A DNA stretch of 28,153 nt from JAJFFW01 sp038531315 (GCA_038531315.1 JBCBBT010000044.1:1-28153); one strand, 5' to 3'; positions 17,081 to 25,546 are shown, numbered from the stretch's first letter. Notes: a model not told the origin generated them from the sequence alone. Translations and numbers: made by a program.

Positions 17081-19188
17081 AGCGATGACTTTCTCTGCAA
17101 GACGATATTCAGCGACGCATCAATGAAAGCATCGAAAAGCGACGGCGCGACGGTGGTCGTTTGCGGTTCAATAATGAGCGCCGGCCCGGTGATCTTGTCG
17201 CCGGGTTGCAGCGCACGTCGCTCAAAAACCGCATAGTCCACGAATGTCCCGTCGGTCGGATCAAAGACACGCCGCGTTCGCGCCGATGTAACCGCACGTC
17301 CCGATACGGCTTGCGCCATCGCGGCATCTGTCTCTACGGTCTGCTCTTCTTCCAGCAACAAGGCCCAGGTCAGGATCTCAATCGGCACGTTCGGAATGGC
17401 GCGGCCGTAAAGCGCCGCGTACGCGGTATCAAACCGCTCTCGCAGATTGTGTTTCAAGTCCTCTGCATCAAGATCGACGTCGACAGGAATTTCATGGCCC
17501 TGACCGACATAGCGCATATAGGCGCGCCGTTGCGCTTTCAGTGGCGCCCCCGCCGCCGTCCCGCTTTGTGCGGCGCGCACGATCGGCGCCGCCTCCCGCG
17601 CCATGCCGGCAAAAACATCGCGCACCGCCGATTGTGAAAACGCGTCAAGCGTTGTCGGCAGCGACCGCACCACCTCGTAAGCCGCCGGCGCCAGCAAAAA
17701 GCCGATCGCCGATCCAACGCCGGCATTAGCCGGAATGATGACGGTTTCTATACCGAGCTTTTCCGCAAGACGAGCCGCATGCAGCGGCGCAGCGCCGCCG
17801 AAGGCCGTCATCGTCCGGGCGGAAATATCGGCGCCCTGCTCGACGGCGTGGGCGCGCGCAGCCGACGCCATATTCTCGTCGACAACATCGCCCATCGCAA
17901 ACGCCGCTTCCTCGACAGGCAACCCAAAAGGCTGCGCAAGCGTTCTGTCGATGGCCGCCCGTGCGGCCGCCTCATCGAGACGAAAAGCGCCGCCGCCAAA
18001 GGTCTCCGGATCGATTTTGCCGAGCACCACATCGGCGTCGGTCACCGCAGGCTTGTCGCCGCCGCGGCCATAGGCGGCGGGGCCCGGTTCGGACCCGGCG
18101 CTTTCCGGCCCCACGGTAATTCTCTTTAGCGCATCGATTGAAGCCAGTGAGCCGCCGCCGGCGCCGATCTCGACCATATCAATGACCGGTATCCGGACCG
18201 GCAGGCCCGAGCCCTTCTTGAAGCGATAGGACCGGTCGACCTCAAACAGCCGTGCCGTTTCCGGCCGGCAGTCGTCGATCAGGCAGAGCTTTGCAGTCGT
18301 CCCGCCCATATCGAATGACAACAGGGACCGCACCCCCTTTTCCCGGGCGATGGCGGCGGCGAGGACGGCGCCGCCTGCGGGTCCGGATTCAACAAGACGC
18401 ACCGGAAACCGCCGCGCCGTCTCAACGGTCGTTAATCCGCCGCCGGAGGTCATCAACAAAAACGGACAATCAAAGCCCGCCGCCTTTAGACGGCTCTCAA
18501 GATCGACAAGGTATCGCGCCATCAGCGGTCTGACATAGGCGTTGGCGACCGCTGTCGAAAAACGCTCATATTCGCGGATTTCAGGCGCCGTTTCGCTCGC
18601 AAGCGTTACTGAAAGATCGGGACGCGCGTCGGCGATGATTTCGGCTGTGCGCTGTTCATGAACCGGGTTGGCGTAGGCGTGGAGAAAGCAGATCGCGACG
18701 CTTTCAACGGCTTCAGCGTCAAGCGTCGGCAGGCAGGCCCGCACCGAGGCTTCATCCAGCGGCGTCAGAATTTCACCGCGCGCATTCAGCCGTTCGATTA
18801 CCGGCAGACGCAACCAGCGCGGCGTCAGCGGCGCGGGCCGGTCAATATTGATGTCATATTGCTCAAAACGGTTTTCCTGGGCCATTTCGATGACGTCGCG
18901 GTGCCCGTGCGTCGTCAGCATCGCCGTGACCGCGCCGCGCCGTTCAATCAGCGCATTCGTCGCGAGCGTCGTGCCGTGAATGATCACGGAGATATCCGAG
19001 GCGGCGATCCCGGCCTTAGCGATCGCCTCGCCGACGCCGTTGAGGACGCCTTTGTCCGGCGCCTGCGGCGTTGTCAGCGTCTTTGCGGTGATGAGGCGGC
19101 CCTGATGCGACAAGGCGACATCGGTAAACGTGCCGCCAATGTCCACGGCCAGCCGCGCGCCGTCCGTGTGCGATGGAAAATCATTCAT
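17077..19188 (-). CDS. hyuA: Hydantoinase A / 5-oxoprolinase-type ATPase subunit
   Basis: The ATP-using partner of hyuB, 703 residues, has an ASKHA-type fold. It shows the first phosphate motif LAVDIGGTFTDVAL at the N-terminus, then IIHGTTLATNALIERRGA, LMTSGGGL, VESGPAGGAVLAA, the second phosphate motif SFDMGGTTAKLCLID, EIGAGGGSLASID, GPAAYGRGG, FGGAAPLHAARLAEKLGIE and a C-terminal domain with GPALIIEPQTTTVAP. Length is typical for the stand-alone A subunit (about 700). The ATG lies within the end of the upstream SDR gene (8-base overlap) and the stop overlaps hyuB, so the three genes are one translation unit. Confidence 0.9.
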   Translation of the reverse strand: MNDFPSHTDGARLAVDIGGTFTDVALSHQGRLITAKTLTTPQAPDKGVLNGVGEAIAKAGIAASDISVIIHGTTLATNALIERRGAVTAMLTTHGHRDVIEMAQENRFEQYDINIDRPAPLTPRWLRLPVIERLNARGEILTPLDEASVRACLPTLDAEAVESVAICFLHAYANPVHEQRTAEIIADARPDLSVTLASETAPEIREYERFSTAVANAYVRPLMARYLVDLESRLKAAGFDCPFLLMTSGGGLTTVETARRFPVRLVESGPAGGAVLAAAIAREKGVRSLLSFDMGGTTAKLCLIDDCRPETARLFEVDRSYRFKKGSGLPVRIPVIDMVEIGAGGGSLASIDALKRITVGPESAGSEPGPAAYGRGGDKPAVTDADVVLGKIDPETFGGGAFRLDEAAARAAIDRTLAQPFGLPVEEAAFAMGDVVDENMASAARAHAVEQGADISARTMTAFGGAAPLHAARLAEKLGIETVIIPANAGVGSAIGFLLAPAAYEVVRSLPTTLDAFSQSAVRDVFAGMAREAAPIVRAAQSGTAAGAPLKAQRRAYMRYVGQGHEIPVDVDLDAEDLKHNLRERFDTAYAALYGRAIPNVPIEILTWALLLEEEQTVETDAAMAQAVSGRAVTSARTRRVFDPTDGTFVDYAVFERRALQPGDKITGPALIIEPQTTTVAPSLFDAFIDASLNIVLQRKSSL

Positions 19189-19981
19189 GGACGGGCACGG
19201 TGTAATTCAACGCGCTTCGCCCGCCGTCGGGATAAATCGTCTGTCCGGTTATGTAGGACGCAAGGTCGCTCGCCAGGAACAGAGCGACATGGGCGATTTC
19301 TTCCGGCTCGCCGACGCGGCCCAGGGGCGTGCGCGACAGAATTTTGCGGCGCGCGGCGTCATCATGCATCACGGTTTTCAGTATATCTGTCATGATGGAC
19401 CCGGGTCCGATCGCATTGACGCGGACGCCGTGTTCGGCGAGCCCAAGCGCCGCCGCTTTTGTGAACTGTTGCAGCGCGCCCTTCGAGGTCACATAGGCGA
19501 CCTGATCGGGGATCGCGAGGTTGGCGTTCAACGACGACATATTGATGATCGCGCCTTTGGTTTTCGCCTCCACCATTCGGCGCGCCGCAAGCTGGGTCAG
19601 AACAAAACAGGCGCGAATATTGACGCTCTGTACACGATCATAATCAGCAAGGGACAAATCCAGAATGCCGCCGGTAGCGATCACGCCGGCATTATTGATG
19701 AGAACGTCGAGCCGGCCAAATCGGTCATGCGCATCATTGATCAGCCGCCCGCAGGCTTCTTCATCGCTGACGTCACACGCGAGCGCGAGCGTTTGCGCGC
19801 CCGTATCGGCTGCAATTTCTGTCGCCGCGCCGGCGCATCGCGCGCCGTCGATATCGCATAGTGTGACGCCCGCCCCCGCCTCGGCGAACGCCGCCGCGCA
19901 GGCGCGCCCGATCCCCGCCGCAGCGCCTGTGACGAGCACGGATTTTCCTGAAAAGTCCAGCAATTGAGACGCTTGTTTCAA
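19181..19981 (-). CDS. Short-chain dehydrogenase/reductase (SDR)
   Basis: This is an NAD(P)-dependent oxidoreductase of the classical SDR family, 266 residues. The cofactor motif TGAAAGIG is at 18-25, NNAG at 96-99, and the catalytic Ser150, Tyr163 and Lys167 are in NMSSLNANLAIPDQ and YVTSK. The end SYITGQTIYPDGGRSALNY is standard for the family. An acidic residue after the second strand (CDIDG, Asp43) suggests NAD(H) rather than NADP(H) preference. The start is a TTG at 19981 with AGGGG 7 bases upstream; no ATG is available before the cofactor motif. It overlaps hyuA by 8 bases, so it probably processes an alcohol or ketone on the same pathway. The substrate is unknown. Confidence 0.9.
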   Translation of the reverse strand: MKQASQLLDFSGKSVLVTGAAAGIGRACAAAFAEAGAGVTLCDIDGARCAGAATEIAADTGAQTLALACDVSDEEACGRLINDAHDRFGRLDVLINNAGVIATGGILDLSLADYDRVQSVNIRACFVLTQLAARRMVEAKTKGAIINMSSLNANLAIPDQVAYVTSKGALQQFTKAAALGLAEHGVRVNAIGPGSIMTDILKTVMHDDAARRKILSRTPLGRVGEPEEIAHVALFLASDLASYITGQTIYPDGGRSALNYTVPVHE

Positions 19982-20036
19982 GGTCGGTCCCCTCGCTCGC
20001 TGTCGTCGTCGCCGGCCCGTTTACCGCACTTCAGTT

Positions 20037-20074
20037 TTGCAAAGCCAGCGAAATTGTCGCAGGACGTTGCAAAG
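20037..20074. repeat. Direct repeat TTGCAAAG, 30-base spacing, between SDR gene and irr
   Basis: TTGCAAAG occurs at 20037-20044 and again at 20067-20074, in the same orientation and exactly 30 bases apart, about three helical turns. Both copies are in the 182-base divergent spacer between the SDR gene and irr. The spacing fits cooperative binding on one DNA face, but with two copies chance cannot be excluded. Confidence 0.3.
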
Positions 20075-20145
20075 ATGCCCTAGAATTCAACCAATTGCCG
20101 CCGGAACGGCGTTCTACTTAAAAATACCTTGTCGCAGGCGCGAAC

Positions 20146-20159
20146 AAACCGTACGGTTT
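20146..20159. promoter_or_regulatory. 14-base perfect palindrome at the irr start
   Basis: AAACCGTACGGTTT is exactly self-complementary and ends 4 bases before the irr ATG. It overlaps the -10 position of a candidate promoter (TTGTCG at 20129-20134, 17 bases, TACGGT at 20152-20157), whose transcript would start at about the ATG. This is the expected place for a repressor operator, for example of a TetR-like dimer or for autoregulation. It does not resemble the AT-rich iron-control element bound by Irr. Confidence 0.5.
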
Positions 20160-20163
20160 ACTA

Positions 20164-20565
20164 ATGGAATTTAATGCGCACCGATTTTTGGATGAGTTGG
20201 GGCTGAGAGCTACTCGGCCGCGAATCCATGCTGCGCGGCTTTTGTTTGGCGATGGCCGGGACAAACATGTGACCGCCGAATGGGTGGGCGCACAACTGGA
20301 AGCCATTAATCAGCCGGTTGCGCTCGCCACGGTTTACAACACGCTCAACAATTTCATGGAGGTCGGCCGGCTCGTTCAGGTGAACGGCGTCGATCGCGGC
20401 GTCATTATCTTCGACACGAATACGGCGCCGCATTACCACATCTATGATGAGACCACGAAGTCATTGACGGACCTGCCCGCTGACGCCGTTGATTTTAATG
20501 GCCAATTCCAGCTGGAAGACGGAAAACGCGTGGTCGGCTACGATTTCGTCGTCCGCGTCAAGTAA
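20164..20565 (+). CDS. irr: Irr-type iron/haem response regulator (Fur family)
   Basis: Irr is the alphaproteobacterial Fur-family regulator that senses haem status and controls iron uptake and haem synthesis genes. The 133-residue protein has the winged-helix part LGLRATRPRIHAARLLF and VALATVYNTLNNFMEVG, then FDTNTAPHYHIYDE. The histidine cluster that is HHH in well-studied Irr proteins is His90-Tyr-His92 here. There are no cysteines, so the structural zinc CxxC of true Fur/Zur/PerR proteins is absent, which supports Irr. It lacks the N-terminal haem regulatory CP motif found in Bradyrhizobium. No in-frame ATG, GTG or TTG precedes this ATG before a stop, and there is no Shine-Dalgarno sequence, so the mRNA may be leaderless. 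Confidence 0.88.
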   Translation: MEFNAHRFLDELGLRATRPRIHAARLLFGDGRDKHVTAEWVGAQLEAINQPVALATVYNTLNNFMEVGRLVQVNGVDRGVIIFDTNTAPHYHIYDETTKSLTDLPADAVDFNGQFQLEDGKRVVGYDFVVRVK

Positions 20566-20580
20566 TCGCCGAGAATACTT

Positions 20581-20616
20581 TGAAGTTTTCCTGATAAGCA
20601 GATCAGTTTTTCTTCA
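20581..20616 (+). terminator. Probable rho-independent terminator of irr
   Basis: Sixteen bases after the irr stop, CTGAT (20591-20595) and ATCAG (20602-20606) form a short stem with a 6-base loop, directly followed by five T (20607-20611). An outer pair TGAAG (20581-20585) and CTTCA (20612-20616) frames it symmetrically. The inner stem is only 5 bp and AT-rich, so strength is doubtful. It separates irr from the convergent RND permease gene. Confidence 0.45.
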
Positions 20617-20657
20617 ACAAACCTTAAAAGACGATATCGCGCGTGTCATACGCTTTG

Positions 20658-23600
20658 TTATTCCGCGGCGACCGGCGCCGCGCCCGGCGCTTCTGTGTCG
20701 GGTTCATCGAGCACGGCGGAAAAGTTCGGCTGTTTCTTCGCCGTGAAAATATAGATGCAGAACCGCCTGATATCGGCCCCGATGGCGTAGAGCGCCGGGA
20801 CAAAAAACAGCGTCACGAACAGTGCGAACAACACGCCGAAGGCGAGGCTAATGCCGACCGGGATCAGGAATTGCGCCTGGATCGACCGCTCCATCAGCAA
20901 TGGCATCAGGCCGACAAAAGTCGTGAGCGATGTCAGCAGGATTGGACGGAACCGTTTTGTGCCGGCCTCGACAAGCGCGCGGGCGCCGTCGAGCCCTTTG
21001 GCGCGCAGCCGATTGATGTAGTCGATCAATACGAGGTTATCGTTAACTGCGACGCCCGCGGCCGCCATGATCCCGAGATACGAAAACAATGACAATGCTT
21101 CGCCCCAGACAAGGTGCCCGATCATCGCGCCGGTGAAACAAAACGGGATTGCGGCGAACAGGATCAGCATGGGCTCAAAGTAGGATTTGAACGCAACCGC
21201 GACGAGGAAATAAGCAACGCAAATGGCGATCATGATCAGCAACAAGATTTCGGCCATGAACTCCGCTTCGCCTTGCGCCCGCCCGATATTGCCGCGCGTT
21301 ACGGCGGGATGGCGCGCATCAAAGTCTTCGAAGAACTCTTCTGACAGGGCTTTGCGGATTTCCTCGATGCGTTCGGAGGCGACTTCTGCGCTGACAATGA
21401 TCGCGCGTTGGCGCTCGCGGCGGAGAATGCGCGTGACGCCGGCGTCAAACGTTACATCCGCAACCGTGAACAGCGGCAGCTCACGCCCGTCATTTGTTCG
21501 AATACGAAGCGTCTTCAGGAAATCAAGCGACTCCCGGTCGGAGCGCGGATAGCGGACGAATACGCGAACATCCTGTCCGTCGCGCGGCAAGCGCTGAACT
21601 TCCTCGCCGTAAAATCCCTGCCGGACCTGAAGCGCCACATCCTGTGTGGTGACGCCGAGCGCTTCGGCGCCGGGCTTCAGGCTGAAGCGAATTTCATCGG
21701 CGGCGGACTGGGTGTCGTTGACCACATTGAAGACGCCGTCATAGCTGCGAAGCTTGTCCATCAAATCTTCTGCAGCGACGTTGAGCGCTTCGAGGTCTTC
21801 AGAATTCAAAACGTATTGGATCGGCGGATCGTCATTCGAGTTCTGATACGCGACCCGGATAGACTCCGCGTCCGGCACATCGCCGATCAGCGCGCGCAGG
21901 CGTTCAGCGGTTTCTTTCGCGCCAAGGGTGCGCGTTTCCGGCGGCACGAGTTTGACCAGCGCCAACACCTGATTATCGCGTGAGCGAGTGTACCAGTTCT
22001 CAATCAACTGACCTTCGCCGCCGGTCGACTCTTCGATTTCTTCGACCAGTTGTTTTTCCGCGATCTGAATTTGTTCAAGAACCGCAAGCGTCCGCGAATA
22101 AGGCGTGCCTTGCGGGAGATTGACTTCGATCTCGACCTGATCGGATTCAACCTCGGGGAAAAAGCTCGCCCGCACAATGCCGCTGTTTAAAAGCCCGACC
22201 GACAGGATCATCGCCGAGACAAAAATCGACGCCGTCAGATAGCGCCGCTTGACGGCGGCTTCGATTGTCGGGCGATAGATGTTGCGCGCAACCCAGACAA
22301 TGCTATCTGCGAGCCGTGTCTGAAGTCTGATGATCGGGTTGGTCGCATTGACCGGTTTCAGATGCGACAGGTGCGCCGGCAAAATCAACAACGATTCCAC
22401 CAGTGAAAATGTCAACGCAAGAATGACCACCAGCGAGATTGCGCGTGTGAACTCCGCCGTGCCGCCGCCAATCAGCATCCATGGGGCAAAGAAGATCATG
22501 GTGGTCAATACCGCAAAGATCACCGGCATCATCACCATGCGAGCCCCACTGATCGCAGCCTCGACCCCGGTTTCGCCTTCTTCGACTTTGGTATGGATCG
22601 CTTCCCCGACAATGATTGCATCATCGACGATAACGCCGATCACCAGCAAAAACGCAAACGTCGAAATCATGTTGAAGGACACGCCGAAGACATCGAGGAA
22701 CGCAACTCCGCCGGCGAATGCGATCGCGATCCCAACCGAAACCCACAGCGCAATGATTGGCCGCAGGAACAAAAACAAAGTGATCAACACCAATACGAGG
22801 CCGCTCAGGAAGTTGAACAAAACCGTATTGATCCGCCCGGTGAACACCTCTTCCTGATCGTCCCAGACTGTCAGGGTGATCCCGTCCGGCGTATTGGCCC
22901 GCTCTTCCTCGAGATATTCTTTCACTTCGCGGGAGATATTGACGATGTCCATCTCGGGCCCGCTCATGACCTGCACGAGGATTGTCCGCTGACCGTTCAC
23001 GGTCGCAAGAAGATTGACCTCTGTGAAACCGTCGATCACGGTCGCGACGTCGCTTACCCGGACGACGGCGCCGTTCGCCAGCTGGCGCACGATGATGTTT
23101 TCAAAATCTTCCTGACTATCGGCGAGGCTGCGGGTGCGTAACTGGACGTCGCCGACTTCCGTACGGACATTGCCGGCCGACGCATTGACGGACTGGCCCC
23201 GCACTGCGTTGGCGACATCGGAAAATGTCAGTCCGTACTGGCGCAGCGCATCTTCGGATACCTCGATAGAGACCTCTTCATCGCGCACGCCGAATAGCTC
23301 AACCGAAGGCACGCTGGGCAATCGCGAAACGTCGCGCCGCACCTTGTCGGCATAGCGTTTGAGAACGCGTTCATCGACATCGCCGCGAACGGCGATCCGC
23401 ACGATTTCATTGCGACTTCGGAAAAGGCCAAGTTGGGCCGGTTCCGCGGCGGACGGCAATGTGTCGATCGAGTCAACTTCGCGTTTCAGGTCTTGCAGGA
23501 ATTTGGCTTCGTCGACGTCATCATCGCCGATCGCCCAGACTGTGCCGCGGCCTTCGCCGGCCTGCGACCACATCTGTTTCAGGCCGTCAACGCGGCTGAC

Positions 23601-23813
23601 GGCTTCTTCGAGGCGCACGACAACTTGTTCTTCGACATCTTGCGGCGAGGCGCCGAGCCATTGAACGGAAATTTGCGCGCCCGGAAATTCCGCATAGGGT
23701 TCAATTTCGCGCTCCATGCGAAAGAACCCGACGATCCCGCCGAGGAACAGACCGATCATCAGCAGATTGGCCGCAACCTTGTTATTCGCCCACCAGGAAA
23801 TGACGCCGTTCAT
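20658..23813 (-). CDS. RND-family efflux permease
   Basis: This is an inner-membrane proton-driven exporter, 1051 residues, the usual size. It has the duplicated RND layout: TM1 at about 13-31, a large periplasmic loop, a block of helices at about 335-495, and the same again in the second half. The proton-relay pair is Asp397-Asp398 in GVIVDDAIIVGEAI in TM4. MIGLFLGG and YAEFPGAQISVQW at the N-terminus and AAAGVAVNDNLVLIDYINRLR late in the protein are further family signatures. It lies 14 bases downstream of the adaptor gene. The substrate cannot be read from sequence; the family exports drugs, detergents or lipophilic compounds. No outer-membrane channel gene is in the window. Confidence 0.93.
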   Translation of the reverse strand: MNGVISWWANNKVAANLLMIGLFLGGIVGFFRMEREIEPYAEFPGAQISVQWLGASPQDVEEQVVVRLEEAVSRVDGLKQMWSQAGEGRGTVWAIGDDDVDEAKFLQDLKREVDSIDTLPSAAEPAQLGLFRSRNEIVRIAVRGDVDERVLKRYADKVRRDVSRLPSVPSVELFGVRDEEVSIEVSEDALRQYGLTFSDVANAVRGQSVNASAGNVRTEVGDVQLRTRSLADSQEDFENIIVRQLANGAVVRVSDVATVIDGFTEVNLLATVNGQRTILVQVMSGPEMDIVNISREVKEYLEEERANTPDGITLTVWDDQEEVFTGRINTVLFNFLSGLVLVLITLFLFLRPIIALWVSVGIAIAFAGGVAFLDVFGVSFNMISTFAFLLVIGVIVDDAIIVGEAIHTKVEEGETGVEAAISGARMVMMPVIFAVLTTMIFFAPWMLIGGGTAEFTRAISLVVILALTFSLVESLLILPAHLSHLKPVNATNPIIRLQTRLADSIVWVARNIYRPTIEAAVKRRYLTASIFVSAMILSVGLLNSGIVRASFFPEVESDQVEIEVNLPQGTPYSRTLAVLEQIQIAEKQLVEEIEESTGGEGQLIENWYTRSRDNQVLALVKLVPPETRTLGAKETAERLRALIGDVPDAESIRVAYQNSNDDPPIQYVLNSEDLEALNVAAEDLMDKLRSYDGVFNVVNDTQSAADEIRFSLKPGAEALGVTTQDVALQVRQGFYGEEVQRLPRDGQDVRVFVRYPRSDRESLDFLKTLRIRTNDGRELPLFTVADVTFDAGVTRILRRERQRAIIVSAEVASERIEEIRKALSEEFFEDFDARHPAVTRGNIGRAQGEAEFMAEILLLIMIAICVAYFLVAVAFKSYFEPMLILFAAIPFCFTGAMIGHLVWGEALSLFSYLGIMAAAGVAVNDNLVLIDYINRLRAKGLDGARALVEAGTKRFRPILLTSLTTFVGLMPLLMERSIQAQFLIPVGISLAFGVLFALFVTLFFVPALYAIGADIRRFCIYIFTAKKQPNFSAVLDEPDTEAPGAAPVAAE

Positions 23814-23827
23814 GGTCGCTCAGCCCT

Positions 23828-25084
23828 TCAGTTGATTGCCTTGGCGACCGTTGCGCCGGCCTCGTCGTCCGCCGCCTGGTCGCCGGCGACCGCAATTGCA
23901 ACGCCGTCAGCGGCGCCGCGCACAGGTGACGTGATGACCCGCTCGCCAGGCTTTACGCCCGATGTCAGGACGGCCTCGCGCCGGTTCGAAGACGCGACGG
24001 AAACCGTGCGGATCTCAAGGGTCGCATCGTCGCGGGCGACAAATACCCGGTCTTCGCCGCGAAGCGCCGCGCGCGGGATCACAACGCCATTTTCAATCTC
24101 TCGTCCGTCAATGACGGCGGTCACAAAAAGCCCGGCCGCGAGCGGCGCGCCGTCGTCAGCGCCGGCGCCATAAGGGTCTTTAACTTCCGCGTAGGCGAAG
24201 AGAACGCGCGTTGAGCGGTCGAAGGCGGCGCCGGTGCGCGTAATGCGGCCCTTCCAGGTGCGCGGCGCGCCGGCGACAATCGCGGTCAATGACACCGGCA
24301 GGCCTTCAAGTCCCTGATCGCTTTCCTGAAAGCCGACATTGAGACCGAGCTGGCCGACTTCGGCGTCCGTGAGCGGCAGCGCGACTTCGACGGTTTCTGT
24401 GGAAAAAATTTCACCCAGCGTTTGCCCCTGAACGACAAACTGGCCGAGGCCAAGATTGCGCGTTTGCACGCGGCCTTTGAACGGCGCTTTGATGGCGGTG
24501 CGGTCCAGTTGCAGCCGCGCCTCATCGAGGGACGCTTCTGCGGAGGCCAGCATGGCGCGCGCTTCGGCCAGTTGCGGCTCACGCAGCGCCAGCGCATTCG
24601 CCTCGCCGCCAAGGCGCTCCCATTCGAGGCGCGCAACATCGGCCTCGGCTTTTTCAGATTCGTACCGGCTCCTGGCTTGCGCAACGCTCGCGCGCGCCTG
24701 CGTCACGCGCAGCGCGAATTCGCGCGGCTCGATTTTCAACAGTACGTCGCCGGGTTCAAAAGCGCCGCCTTCGACAAATTGCGGCGACACATAGTCGATC
24801 TTGCCGCCGACCTGCGGCATCACGGAAATCGCTGTGCGCGCAAACGCTTCGCCTTGCGTCGTCACGGACAGGCGGACTGTCTCGGCGCGCGCTTCGGCGA
24901 CCACCACCGGCGTCGCCTTGATGACTTCTTCCTTTTCTTCCGGCTTGGGCGCGAGGGCGCTCATGACAACGTTGCCGCCGACCGCGCCGACGATCAAAAG
25001 CAACGGCAACGCCACTACAACGAGGCGGCGCACCAGCAGACCGATGTCTAACGATTTTTTCTTCTGAAAAGGGTCTTCGCCCAT
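23828..25084 (-). CDS. RND efflux periplasmic adaptor (membrane fusion protein)
   Basis: The adaptor links the permease at 20658-23813 to an outer-membrane channel. The 418-residue protein has a cytoplasmic start (GEDPFQKKKSLD), one membrane helix at about 19-43, a barrel-sandwich/lipoyl segment (MPQVGGKIDYVSPQFVEGGAFEPGD is its first half), an alpha-helical hairpin rich in Ala/Glu/Arg, and the second half with AIKAPFKGRVQTRNLGLGQFV. A beta-barrel and membrane-proximal domain follow. I chose the ATG at 25084 because GGAGAGAGG precedes it and the frame further upstream is non-coding in character. TATTAT, 35-40 bases upstream, is a possible -10, without a good -35. Confidence 0.9.
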   Translation of the reverse strand: MGEDPFQKKKSLDIGLLVRRLVVVALPLLLIVGAVGGNVVMSALAPKPEEKEEVIKATPVVVAEARAETVRLSVTTQGEAFARTAISVMPQVGGKIDYVSPQFVEGGAFEPGDVLLKIEPREFALRVTQARASVAQARSRYESEKAEADVARLEWERLGGEANALALREPQLAEARAMLASAEASLDEARLQLDRTAIKAPFKGRVQTRNLGLGQFVVQGQTLGEIFSTETVEVALPLTDAEVGQLGLNVGFQESDQGLEGLPVSLTAIVAGAPRTWKGRITRTGAAFDRSTRVLFAYAEVKDPYGAGADDGAPLAAGLFVTAVIDGREIENGVVIPRAALRGEDRVFVARDDATLEIRTVSVASSNRREAVLTSGVKPGERVITSPVRGAADGVAIAVAGDQAADDEAGATVAKAIN

Positions 25085-25271
25085 GCCTCTCTCCGAAACC
25101 TGCGGGACCTGATCAAATAATAGCGCGGCAAAACCTTGCGCGCCTAATATCTGCCCCGCGAACAATGTGCGCGCTATTTGGCGGATTTACGAGGTCGTTA
25201 GTCGAGAATTTGCCTCACATTACCGCAAATATCCCGCTTCTGAGCACGCAAAAGCGCGTCACAACGCTTTG

Positions 25272-25291
25272 TCAGTGTTAACAATTACTGA
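25272..25291. promoter_or_regulatory. Inverted repeat TCAGT-N10-ACTGA upstream of the efflux operon
   Basis: TCAGT (25272-25276) and ACTGA (25287-25291) form exact 5-base inverted arms around an AT-rich 10-base centre. The element lies about 190 bases before the adaptor gene and about 75 bases beyond the tRNA 3' end. The arrangement resembles a dimeric regulator site, but the arms are short and no regulator gene is adjacent. Confidence 0.25.
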
Positions 25292-25298
25292 TTAAGCC

Positions 25299-25316
25299 GC
25301 TCTGAAAATTCAGAGC
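25299..25316. other. 7-bp perfect hairpin downstream of tRNA-Gly
   Basis: GCTCTGA (25299-25305) and TCAGAGC (25310-25316) form a perfect 7-bp stem with a 4-base loop. On the minus strand this lies about 50 bases after the tRNA-Gly 3' end, where a terminator or processing signal is expected. The run after it (GGCTTAATC) has no solid T-tract, so it is not a classic intrinsic terminator. Confidence 0.4.
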
Positions 25317-25364
25317 TGGGGCAATCGTTTTTGCATATATTATCGAAAACGACGGTGACAATCC

Positions 25365-25438
25365 TGGAGCGGGTAGCGGGAATCGAACCCGCATATTCAG
25401 CTTGGAAGGCTGCTGCACTACCATTGTGCTATACCCGC
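25365..25438 (-). tRNA. tRNA-Gly (anticodon UCC)
   Basis: The minus strand folds as a full cloverleaf of 74 bases including an encoded CCA. The acceptor GCGGGTA pairs with TACCCGC, the D stem is GCAC/GTGC, the anticodon loop is CTTCCAA (anticodon TCC, glycine GGA/GGG), and the T arm is GCGGG-TTCGATT-CCCGC. The discriminator base is T. The anticodon stem has a G-A mismatch at its outermost position (27-43); the other four pairs are Watson-Crick. It stands alone between the efflux operon and the lactonase gene. Confidence 0.97.
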
Positions 25439-25546
25439 AATCAGCGTCGTGCTTAGGTCTTAATGCGACGACACGCAAGTCCCGTCGGGAACGCTATTGA
25501 AACGATTTCCCGGGTGTGACGCGCAGCGGCGAGCGCGCGCGCCTCC

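Noticed and set aside
18658..19395. Plus-strand open frame of 245 codons across the hyuA/SDR junction
   Set aside because: It is a mirror of hyuA and the SDR gene, both with full motif sets; no ribosome site or recognisable domain.
20080..20096. TAGAATTC region before irr as an Irr iron-control element
   Set aside because: It lacks the inverted TTCTA half needed for the TTTAGAA-N3-TTCTAAA pattern.
25085..25165. N-terminal extension of the efflux adaptor to an ATG at 25165
   Set aside because: The downstream ATG at 25084 has an excellent ribosome site, and the extra 27 residues do not resemble the family N-terminus and cover the likely promoter.
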